NCBI GenBank assembly: GCA_030622265.1
Contig: JAUXGG010000023.1
Location: 1 to 11,343, forward strand
From: Candidatus Eiseniibacteriota bacterium
GTDB lineage: Bacteria; Arandabacterota; Arandabacteria; Arandabacterales; Arandabacteraceae
Reading direction: 5' to 3'
DNA length: 11,343 nt
Notes under the pieces: generated by a model
What the model was told of the DNA's origin: nothing
What the model saw: the letters and a program-made list of their open reading frames with translations, nothing else
Database searches by the model: none
Made by a program: the position numbers and the translations under genes
Part shown: positions 1-6,496 of the stretch, piece by piece
Layout of the letters: the number at the start of each line of letters is the position of its first letter
Position numbering within the stretch: position 1 is the first letter of the stretch

Positions 1-1170
1 GGCAAGCCTTCCCCGGGTAAAATCCCAGTGGTACTTGATCTTCGCATCCAGGCCCAGCACGGCGGGAAGCGGAACGTAGAAGCGCCCCACCTGGTCATCA
101 TCCAGGGGGCCGGGTGGGTGATACGCGTATCCCGGGATGAGGTGTTCTAAGAAGGCGGGTGTCGGGGCGATCTCAAGGGTACTCCCGTTGGTGAGCGTCA
201 TGAGATCGCGCCGCTCGATGAAGGCCAGTGCGGATTCCGCCTCCACCCGGTAGTAGTCGAGCACGCCTTCGGGGGTAAGCGCCAGGGCCGCGGTCGTATC
301 GAAAGCTTCCCCGCCTGCGGCCGCCGGGAGGGTTTCCCGTCGTTCCCTGGCCTTCGAGAGGGCTTTCTCGGCGTAGGCCACCAGGTCCTCAGGGTCGTCC
401 TTGATCATGTGCTTAAGATCGAGGAGCCTCGTGAAGTTGTCGTATCCCAGGGCAAACTCCGGATCGGCATCGCCGGAGAGCGAGTCGAGGTAGTCGGCGA
501 AGCCTCCAAGCGAAGCCGCCGCGGAATCCAGCAGGGCCGGATCCAGGCTGAAGTCCTCCGTCTCAGCGGGAAGGCCCTCGAGGAAAGGCACGAAATCCCT
601 GAGGCTTCTTGCTGCGACCTCGCAGTGAAGCCTTGAGGGGGTGGTGAGGTTCTCCCGCGCGCGGCTTACCACCTCCGGTATCGCCGAGAGCCGGGAGGCC
701 AGGTTCTCCTCGAGATTCGTCCTGTCCGGGCTTACGAGCAAGGCATAGATTCCCTCGATGCATCCGTCTGCATACAGGGTGGGCCACGACCTCCAGACCT
801 CGAGTTCCTCCAGGAGGAAAATCTGGGTATCCATGTCGGCGAGGAGCGCCTTGTAGTCTATCCACTTGTCGATGCCCAGGCTGTCCTCCACCACCTTGTC
901 GAGCCGCCTGTGCGCGCGCTTGGTCTGGTTCAGGAAACGGTTGACTCTGCGCGCAAAGAAGGTGGGTAGATTGGCGTCGTGATCGTGAAACCCCCTGGAG
1001 GTTGCCCAGGAGGGATTGAACTTGAACTTGGCCCGGTAGTATTTCAGTCCGAGTGAGTCCACGAGAGATTCTGAGATTTTGGTTCGTTGCGCGAGCTTCT
1101 CGTCGCCCTTCCAGTCGATTTCAAGCCCCTGGGCGAGCACCATTACCAGCAAAGCCAGGACAATTCTCAC
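1..1170 (-). CDS. Secreted DUF885-like protein, N-terminal 390 residues (3' end outside window)
   Basis: The minus strand is open from a GTG at 1170-1168 to the window edge, giving 390 residues without a stop. The start is chosen because GGAGG lies five bases upstream and the first residues (MRIVLALLVMVLAQG) look like a short secretory signal peptide. The mature part is rich in acidic and hydrophobic helices. The stretch around residues 54-65 (SWATSRGFHDHD), followed by an RVNRFL segment near 75-80, resembles the N-terminal part of DUF885 proteins. These are a widespread, poorly characterised family of usually 550-600 residues, often exported and thought to be related to metallopeptidases. 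The C-terminal region, where an HExxH-type site would be expected, is outside the window, so enzymatic activity cannot be judged. A sigma70-type promoter sits just upstream. The family call rests on recollection of the pattern, not on a search. Confidence 0.68.
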   Translation of the reverse strand, partial: MRIVLALLVMVLAQGLEIDWKGDEKLAQRTKISESLVDSLGLKYYRAKFKFNPSWATSRGFHDHDANLPTFFARRVNRFLNQTKRAHRRLDKVVEDSLGIDKWIDYKALLADMDTQIFLLEELEVWRSWPTLYADGCIEGIYALLVSPDRTNLEENLASRLSAIPEVVSRARENLTTPSRLHCEVAARSLRDFVPFLEGLPAETEDFSLDPALLDSAAASLGGFADYLDSLSGDADPEFALGYDNFTRLLDLKHMIKDDPEDLVAYAEKALSKARERRETLPAAAGGEAFDTTAALALTPEGVLDYYRVEAESALAFIERRDLMTLTNGSTLEIAPTPAFLEHLIPGYAYHPPGPLDDDQVGRFYVPLPAVLGLDAKIKYHWDFTRGRLA

Positions 1171-1202
1171 TGCATCCTCCCCGAGTGTAAGGTCAAAGGA
1201 AT

Positions 1203-1231
1203 AGGATAGCTACCGCTCGGAGGTATGTCAA
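1203..1231 (-). promoter_or_regulatory. Sigma70-type promoter for the DUF885-like gene
   Basis: Read on the minus strand, TTGACA (1231-1226, a perfect -35) is followed after exactly 17 bases by TATCCT (1208-1203, four of six matches to the -10). Transcription would start near 1196, leaving a leader of about 25 bases before the GTG start at 1170. Confidence 0.65.
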
Positions 1232-1508
1232 GATGGGAAGTAGCAGCCGGCACGGGATGTTCAAGCACTTCAACGCCATGTTGGCAGGACACTATCGGGC
1301 GCGTGTGGCATCGGCTCGAAGGTCGTGCTGTGAGCGCTAAATGGGCAGAAACAACACCCCCCGCCTCAAGGAAGCGGGCGAGTCCGTCAAGCCAGGCTTC
1401 CCTGCCCCGCACCACATCCTCGTACCGGCTTATACCATTCTATCGCAATGGGGCCTCAAAGTCAAGTCGAAAAACCCCGTCTAAGCAAAGGGTTTCCCTT
1501 ATCATACA

Positions 1509-1538
1509 AAGAAGTTAGCAAGTCTTGCTAAGAAGTTA
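1509..1538. repeat. Perfect palindrome with two flanking direct repeats
   Basis: TTAGCAAG (1515-1522), one T, then CTTGCTAA (1524-1531) is a perfect 8-bp inverted repeat. Overlapping its edges, the 9-mer AAGAAGTTA occurs twice, at 1509-1517 and 1530-1538, exactly 21 bases apart. It lies about 60 bases downstream of the tRNA-Leu 3' end on the minus strand. It could be a weak terminator (the minus strand continues CTTCTTTG, not a clean U tract) or a regulator-binding site. The one-base loop makes an RNA hairpin less comfortable than a DNA operator. Confidence 0.45.
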
Positions 1539-1591
1539 CTTTAAAGCAGCAAAGTGACTCGTCCGCGAGGATCGGAAAGGAATGGAATCAC

Positions 1592-1680
1592 TGGTGCCGA
1601 GGGTCGGAGTCGAACCGACACGGATCTTACGATCCAGGGGATTTTAAGTCCCCGGCGTCTACCAGTTCCGCCACCCCGGC
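1592..1680 (-). tRNA. tRNA-Leu (anticodon TAA), CCA encoded
   Basis: The minus strand from 1680 to 1592 folds as an 89-base class II (long variable arm) tRNA. The acceptor stem GCCGGGG pairs with CCTCGGC (one G-U), the discriminator is A, and CCA is encoded at 1594-1592. The anticodon loop CTTAAAA between GGGGA and TCCCC gives TAA, decoding UUA. The variable arm pairs GGATC with GATCC. The T arm carries the canonical GTTCGACTC. All domains are intact, so this is a functional tRNA-Leu. Confidence 0.95.
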
Positions 1681-1692
1681 ACCCGCCATATT

Positions 1693-1723
1693 CTATTAAG
1701 AGACGGCATGATGTTCAAGTCAA
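1693..1723 (-). promoter_or_regulatory. Promoter for tRNA-Leu
   Basis: On the minus strand TTGACT (1723-1718) precedes TAATAG (1698-1693) with a 19-base spacer, or TTAATA (1699-1694) with 18. The start site would fall a few bases before the mature tRNA 5' end at 1680. The spacer is slightly long, so confidence is moderate. Confidence 0.45.
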
Positions 1724-1772
1724 ACCTGAGAAGCGAGTCTAAGGTCGGACCCGAGCGGCCGGGCAAGCACCT

Positions 1773-3239
1773 CTAACGGTTCCGCAACCTCCCTAAGAAG
1801 AGACCCACCTCGCCGAAGACGCGCCGCCTCTCATCTCTGGATATGATCCATTCGGTGCGGAAACAGAGATAGGTCGCGCCCGCCACAGCGCAGGCAGCGA
1901 GCAGCGGAGGCAGAAGCAGCAGGAACGGGAAGAGTGATGCAGCCACCGTCCTCGGTCTTAAGGGCATGCCGAAGGCCCTGCAGATACCAACCACCACGAT
2001 CCACAGCAATACATATGAAAGCATCGTGGCGAGACCCGCACCGACTATTCCCATCCTGGGTATCAGCACGAGATTGAGGACCACGTTGACCGGAAGAGCC
2101 GTGACGAGCCCGATGGTCGACACATAGGTTCTCTCAACGAGGCTTGCATACACACCGAAGAGCCAGACCGATATGGTGAGGAGATAGAAGACGACCAGGT
2201 AGGGCAGCACGTCGGCTCCCGCGACATATGCCTCGCCCAGAAGCAGCAGGATGATCGGCCTGCCAAGCAGGATGAGGAGGAGTCCGATCACGGTGAGCGG
2301 AACGGCCGTAAACTTCACGGCGAGGTCCAGGCTCAAGAGCGCCTGCTCTTTCTTGCCCGCCTCCCAGGCGGTGCTCAAGTGAGGGAAGATCACATTATTG
2401 ACCGCGAGGCCCACGGCGGAGATGGTGGCGCTTAAATTGACGGCGGCTGAGTATACGCCCTGGTCTGAGGAAGTGAGCATTCTCTGGAGCGTGAGCCTGT
2501 CAACATAGTGGAATATCTGGATTAGAATGGGGGTCACCGTGAACCAGATTGTGAAGCGAAGCAGGCGCCGGTAGAAGCCCGGCTCGTCCAGCCGGTTGTA
2601 CTCGGGCTCCTCATTCTTAAGATACCTGATCAAGAGCGGCATGAAGAGAACCAGGGTTACCAGGATCGACAGGGCGAGGGCGAAAAGGGCGCTTGAGGCG
2701 GAGGCATAGGCCAGGACGAGTATGGTTCCCACCACGGCAAAGAAAGCGGCCTGGCAGAACTGCGAGACCGAGCTCGCTCGGAAGAGCTTGAGGCCCGAGA
2801 AGGTGTGCATGAGATTGGTGAGAAGCACGAGGCCCGGCACGCAAAGCGCGACTATCATCATGACTCTCGTGTGAGACGGGTCGCCATATATCAGGGTGGA
2901 AAAGAAGGACGGAAAGATGAACACGACGGCGCCGACAACAAACGAGAAGATGATATTAAGAATATAGGCTTTGCGAAAGAACCAGCGCAGGCCCTTTCGT
3001 GTCTGGTAGCGAGGCGCGTACCTGCCGAACGCTGACGGGATACCGAGGCTTGTTACCGCGACCATTATGAGGATCAGGAAGAAGCCCAGAGTATAGACGC
3101 CATACTCACTGGTTCCGAGCAAGCGGGCAAAGACCACTCCCCTTACGAAGGCAACGATCTTCTGGGCCAGCAAGAGGCCGAGCACAAGGGAAACCGATGT
3201 CGTTATCCTGTCCCGCTGCAAGAGTCGAGTCACACACAC
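1773..3239 (-). CDS. PST/Wzx-type polysaccharide flippase (MATE/MOP superfamily membrane protein)
   Basis: A 488-residue integral membrane protein with about 12-14 hydrophobic segments spread along its length, the size and pattern of O-antigen/teichoic-acid lipid-linked oligosaccharide flippases. Recognisable family features are LGTSEYGVYTL (residues 41-51), RYAPRYQ (73-79), YVDRLTLQRML followed by GVYSAA (245-266), and IPRMGIVGAGLATMLSY (393-409). A basic cytoplasmic tail ends in GRLRNR. It would move undecaprenyl-linked glycan units from the inner to the outer leaflet of the cytoplasmic membrane. The start is uncertain. GTG at 3239 is the most upstream possibility and lacks a strong Shine-Dalgarno sequence; GTG at 3233 or TTG at 3221 are alternatives, and a nearby ATG at 3249 is in another frame. 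It follows the decayed methyltransferase by 13 bases and probably shares its promoter. Confidence 0.88.
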   Translation of the reverse strand: MCVTRLLQRDRITTSVSLVLGLLLAQKIVAFVRGVVFARLLGTSEYGVYTLGFFLILIMVAVTSLGIPSAFGRYAPRYQTRKGLRWFFRKAYILNIIFSFVVGAVVFIFPSFFSTLIYGDPSHTRVMMIVALCVPGLVLLTNLMHTFSGLKLFRASSVSQFCQAAFFAVVGTILVLAYASASSALFALALSILVTLVLFMPLLIRYLKNEEPEYNRLDEPGFYRRLLRFTIWFTVTPILIQIFHYVDRLTLQRMLTSSDQGVYSAAVNLSATISAVGLAVNNVIFPHLSTAWEAGKKEQALLSLDLAVKFTAVPLTVIGLLLILLGRPIILLLLGEAYVAGADVLPYLVVFYLLTISVWLFGVYASLVERTYVSTIGLVTALPVNVVLNLVLIPRMGIVGAGLATMLSYVLLWIVVVGICRAFGMPLRPRTVAASLFPFLLLLPPLLAACAVAGATYLCFRTEWIISRDERRRVFGEVGLFLGRLRNR

Positions 3240-3252
3240 CCGCTTTCATGGC

Positions 3253-3735
3253 TTAAGTCTTGACCATTCTATGAGTCAGGAGGTCTTCCTGACCACCAGG
3301 TAGAACTGGGTTCGAGCGGGGATCATATCTGCCCAGAGCCAGGACTCTTATAACGGAGGTGACGGCTCTGTAGATGGTGTTGAGACAGGACCTCTTGAAT
3401 AGATGGTCCTCGAAATCTGTATACTCGACCCAGTGCCCCTCGAAGAAGCCGAGAAGGCGCCCAGGTGAGATACAGAGCTTCATGTGAGTCCTGAACGGCT
3501 TATGCTCGTATTGGTAAACATTCCGATAGACCCACTCATGGAAAACTTGAGGGGTGCATTTGCTTATCAGCCACTTCAACGAAAGCGGGTTGGGACCGGA
3601 AATCTTTGCCGTCTCAGGAAAGCGGATACGGCTGCCGCAGCGACAGCCGGCATCAAGCACCCGGATTCCGGCAGGATTTGCGCGGCAGTACTCATCCACG
3701 ATCCGTTGGATTTCTTTCCGAGGGCCTGTGATCAA
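3253..3735 (-). pseudogene. Class I SAM-dependent methyltransferase, internally deleted and frameshifted
   Basis: The 160-residue frame begins like a small SAM methyltransferase: residues 24-35 (IRVLDAGCRCGS) match motif I, with Arg where Gly is usual in GCGxG, then RFPETAKI. It jumps at about residues 46-48 (3592-3600) straight to PNPLSLKWLISKCTP, which in this family follows motifs II-IV. The ligand-binding acidic loop and central beta strands are therefore missing, roughly 75-100 residues compared with the usual 230-250. Near the 3' end the present frame reads SNPVLPGGQEDLL, whereas the next frame gives FYLVVRKTS followed by a stop at 3276-3278, which is the expected family ending. A one-base change around 3306-3321 thus appears to have shifted the frame. 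The start is TTG at 3735, with GGAGG seven bases upstream and an in-frame TGA two codons before it. No catalytic function is expected. Confidence 0.72.
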
Positions 3736-3771
3736 CCTTCATCCTCCTCAAGCTCAACCGAATCCATAAGC

Positions 3772-3800
3772 ATTATATCGGTGGATGTTGTGTCCCGCAA
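3772..3800 (-). promoter_or_regulatory. Leftward promoter for methyltransferase remnant and flippase
   Basis: On the minus strand a perfect TATAAT (3777-3772) lies 17 bases after TTGCGG (3800-3795, three of six matches). Transcription would start near 3765, about 30 bases before the TTG start at 3735. This promoter likely also drives the flippase. Confidence 0.6.
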
Positions 3801-3853
3801 GAGCAATCCTGACCAAGATGCACTAAGGGCGAAGCGCCGTCCACGTTCCCGCA

Positions 3854-3882
3854 TTGACGTCGAATAAGGTGCGTGTTACAAT
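3854..3882 (+). promoter_or_regulatory. Rightward promoter for the CapK-like/deacetylase/GNAT operon
   Basis: TTGACG (3854-3859) and TACAAT (3877-3882) are separated by exactly 17 bases, each matching the sigma70 consensus at five of six positions. The start site would be near 3889, with GGGAGG just ahead of the ATG at 3908. It is back-to-back with the leftward promoter, the two -35 boxes being 53 bases apart. Confidence 0.7.
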
Positions 3883-3907
3883 CCGCCGAGAATAATGGGA
3901 GGGTTTG

Positions 3908-5287
3908 ATGAACAGATTCTTTATTCGAAAGCTCCTCTATCCCGCGTATAGAGCCATAAAGCGCGACGGCGTTCTGGACTACCTGGCCGAGATGCACCGG
4001 GTCGAGAAATTGGAGCCCGAGCAGGTCCGGGAGTTCCAGTGGAAGAAGTTCAAGGAACTCCTCGAGTATTCAGCGAAACATGTCCCCTACTACAGGGATG
4101 TATTCAAGCGTCTGGGCGCCGAGCCCGGTGATATCAAGACGGAAAAGGACCTGCAGTCCTTTCCCGTGCTCCGCAAGGATGATATCCGCGAGAATCCCGA
4201 TGCCCTGATATCCGAGATCTATCCCAGGAGCCAGCTCGACCCGGACAGTACCGGGGGCTCCACGGGTAAGAACCTCTATTTCTTTGTCGGCAAGGAAGCT
4301 TCTGAGGCCCGCAGGGCCAACAATATCCGCACGAACCGGTGGCTCGATGTCGATATCGGCGATAAGATGGCGCTTCTCTGGGGATCCGCCTTCGACGAAG
4401 ACCGCTCGCGCAAGATCAAGAACGTGCTCAAGCGGTACTTTTCCAACACGATGCTCTTGTCCGCCTACCGGATGGACGAGGACAGCGTGCATGACTATGC
4501 CAGGAGACTGCAGCGGTTCGGCCCCGACATGATGCTGGGTTACCCCTCCGCGCTTGCCCACTTCTCAGCCTCGCTCATCGAGGCGGGAATCGACGGCATC
4601 CGCCCCCGACCGGTGGTGCTCTCAGGGGAGACCTTCTACGACTGGCAGCGCGAGGTCATAGAGAAAGCCTTCCACATCAAAGCCTATAACCATTACGGGT
4701 GCCGTGAATTCGGGGCCATCGCCAGGGAATGCAAACTCAGGGACGGACTTCATATCTGCGCCGAAAGGGTCCTCCTTGAGGAACTCCCGGTGACGGACTC
4801 GACCAGCGGCGACACCTTCACGGAGCTTCTGGTTACTGATCTAGATAGCTTCGGTATGCCATTTATCAGGTACGCGATCGAGGACATGGGCACCATCACC
4901 TGGGAGAAGTGCTCATGCGGTCTGGGGCTGCCGCGCCTCGAGACCACGATCGGGAGAACCTTCGATGTGGTGCGGGCTCCCAATGGAAACTTCCTGGGCG
5001 GGACCTTCTGGACCATTCTCTTAAGAAAGAAGCAGGGAATCGAGCGCTGGCAGGTAATCCAGGAGAAGCTGGATGAGATCACGATTGCCTTTATCCCGAC
5101 CGATGACTTCTCCGACGAGATCCGTCAGTATGTGATCGGTAAGGTCCGCGAGGCCTGCGGTGAAGAGATGCGGGTACGCTTTGAGCTCAAGCCCTCGCTG
5201 GACAGCACACCCACGGGAAAGCACCGCTTCGTGATATCGAAGATAGGGCTTAAGGGCGAGAACGATGCCGGCCAGGCACAAGGCTAA
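3908..5287 (+). CDS. CapK/PaaK-like adenylate-forming enzyme (phenylacetate-CoA ligase family)
   Basis: A 459-residue member of the ANL (acyl-adenylate-forming) superfamily, of the CapK-like branch often found in surface polysaccharide clusters. Visible motifs: the phosphate-binding loop STGGSTGK (114-121), the YGCREFG motif contacting adenine and carboxylate (263-269), RYAIEDMG (321-328) with the ribose-binding acidic residue, a CSCG element (335-338), GRTFD (349-353), and a C-terminal TPTGKHR whose Lys438 sits where the catalytic lysine is expected. The family converts a carboxylic acid and ATP to an acyl-adenylate, then to a thioester or directly to an ester/amide. The substrate cannot be read from sequence. 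ATG at 3908 is preferred over the TTG three bases upstream because GGGAGG is then five bases away. It is first in a four-gene operon with two deacetylases and a GNAT, so its acid may end up on a glycan. No phenylacetate-degradation genes are present, so a catabolic role is unlikely. Confidence 0.87.
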   Translation: MNRFFIRKLLYPAYRAIKRDGVLDYLAEMHRVEKLEPEQVREFQWKKFKELLEYSAKHVPYYRDVFKRLGAEPGDIKTEKDLQSFPVLRKDDIRENPDALISEIYPRSQLDPDSTGGSTGKNLYFFVGKEASEARRANNIRTNRWLDVDIGDKMALLWGSAFDEDRSRKIKNVLKRYFSNTMLLSAYRMDEDSVHDYARRLQRFGPDMMLGYPSALAHFSASLIEAGIDGIRPRPVVLSGETFYDWQREVIEKAFHIKAYNHYGCREFGAIARECKLRDGLHICAERVLLEELPVTDSTSGDTFTELLVTDLDSFGMPFIRYAIEDMGTITWEKCSCGLGLPRLETTIGRTFDVVRAPNGNFLGGTFWTILLRKKQGIERWQVIQEKLDEITIAFIPTDDFSDEIRQYVIGKVREACGEEMRVRFELKPSLDSTPTGKHRFVISKIGLKGENDAGQAQG

Positions 5288-5305
5288 AGGAGCGGTCTAG
5301 GAATC

Positions 5306-6490
5306 ATGGCTGAACCTGTTCCTGTTCTCATGTACCACTCGGTGGCCCCGCGGATCAAGAACTGGGCTTATAGCTTTCTCTCGATTGACCCTGCCACTTT
5401 CGAAGACCAGATCTCAACGCTTTCCCGGGCGGGCTTTGTCACCATTTCGCTTTCAGAGCTCTACGAGTACATGTTGGGCAAGGGACGCATACCGCCAAAG
5501 GCCGTCGTGCTTACCCTCGATGATGGGTACCTGGATAACTGGGTATACGCGTTCCCCATACTGAGGAAATACGGATTCAGGGCGACGATCTATGTTTCCA
5601 CTGATTTCGTGGACCGCGCCAGCGCCGCGCGGCCCAACCTCGCCGACGTCTGGGACGGGCGGGCGAAGAAGGAAGACCTCGAGTGGCGGGGTTTTCTCTG
5701 TCAGGATGAGATGAGACGCATGCTGATGTCCGATCTCATTGATATCGAGGGGCACTGCCGGACCCACACCTGGTACTTCACCTCGGATAAGATCGTGGAC
5801 TTCCACCACCCCGGCGATGCCTATCCCTGGCTTGCCTGGAATGAGAGGCCCGACCGCAAACCTCTTTACATGAGAGAGGACCAGAGTGAATTCCTGCCCC
5901 TGGGAAGTCCTGTCTTCGAGCACAAGAAGTCGCTGGTGGCCCGCCGGTACTTCCCCGATCCGGCGCTGGGCAAAGCCCTGACCGAGTATGTTGCGGCCAA
6001 CGGGGGCAGGCTCTTCTCCGAGAAACCGGACTGGCGCGAAGACCTCTTCGGCGTATCCCGGACCATCCCCGGCAAGGGCGATGGCGGCAGGCATGAGAGC
6101 GACGATGAGCGAATGACCCGGATCAGGGATGAGATAGTCCTGAGCAAGAACGAGCTCGAAACCATACTGGGTAGATCCCTCGAATTTCTCTGCTGGCCGG
6201 GGGGATCTTATGATGAGACAGCAGTTGAGGTGGCCCGGGAGGCGGGATACAAAGCCTGGACATTGAGCAGTCGTGATGAGAGCCCGCACCGGAACCGGCC
6301 GGGCGATGATCCCATGTGGGTGCGCCGCATGGCCGTGGCGCCCTGGTGGCAGTTCAGAGGAAAGCAACGGGCCTTCATAGACGGTGAGTTCCTGAAGCGC
6401 ATGATCGAAAGCTACAAGGGATTCGCCTTCGGCGGCACCAGGCTGCGCTGGTATAAGTTTGGAAAACTCATGGGGAGTTTCTTCAGGTAA
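5306..6490 (+). CDS. CE4 polysaccharide deacetylase with large insertion (deacetylase 1)
   Basis: A 394-residue NodB-type carbohydrate esterase family 4 protein. PVLMYHSVA (6-14) is the usual first strand motif. LTLDDGY (69-75) carries the catalytic base and metal-binding aspartates. GHCRTHTW (149-156) supplies the H-x3-H pair (His150, His154). CWPGGSYDE (296-304) is the late P-G active-site motif. Such enzymes remove N- or O-acetyl groups from glycans using a divalent metal. The spacing between the H-x3-H and P-G motifs is about 140 residues, far longer than in a minimal NodB domain, because of an insertion (roughly 157-280) rich in Trp, Pro, Asp and Arg. There is no signal peptide, so it may act in the cytoplasm on lipid-linked intermediates or sugar nucleotides. 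It starts 18 bases after the CapK-like gene; an AAAGGAG is distant (about 13 bases), so translation may be partly coupled. Confidence 0.88.
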   Translation: MAEPVPVLMYHSVAPRIKNWAYSFLSIDPATFEDQISTLSRAGFVTISLSELYEYMLGKGRIPPKAVVLTLDDGYLDNWVYAFPILRKYGFRATIYVSTDFVDRASAARPNLADVWDGRAKKEDLEWRGFLCQDEMRRMLMSDLIDIEGHCRTHTWYFTSDKIVDFHHPGDAYPWLAWNERPDRKPLYMREDQSEFLPLGSPVFEHKKSLVARRYFPDPALGKALTEYVAANGGRLFSEKPDWREDLFGVSRTIPGKGDGGRHESDDERMTRIRDEIVLSKNELETILGRSLEFLCWPGGSYDETAVEVAREAGYKAWTLSSRDESPHRNRPGDDPMWVRRMAVAPWWQFRGKQRAFIDGEFLKRMIESYKGFAFGGTRLRWYKFGKLMGSFFR

Positions 6491-6496
6491 GCGCTT

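Larger units (their letters stand above)
1171..1591. other. Non-coding spacer between DUF885-like gene and tRNA-Leu
   Basis: I see no convincing gene in these 420 bases. Open frames on both strands (for example plus 1225-1518) have low-complexity, Ser/Arg/Pro-rich translations, no ribosome binding site and no family resemblance. The right half is noticeably more AT-rich than the surrounding genes. It holds a perfect 17-base palindrome (1515-1531) and a weaker hairpin AAGGG-TTT-CCCTT (1488-1500). The promoter of the DUF885-like gene occupies the left end. Confidence 0.6.

Noticed and set aside
1225..1518. A 97-codon plus-strand frame in the spacer before tRNA-Leu
   Set aside because: Ser/Arg/Pro-rich low-information translation, no Shine-Dalgarno, and it overlaps the -35 of the opposite promoter.
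3484..3867. A 127-codon plus-strand frame over the methyltransferase remnant and divergent promoters
   Set aside because: It would cover both promoters and is the complement of the recognisable methyltransferase residues; poly-Ser stretch, no motif.
4070..4561. A 163-codon minus-strand frame
   Set aside because: Antisense shadow of the CapK-like gene, covering its conserved STGGSTGK region.
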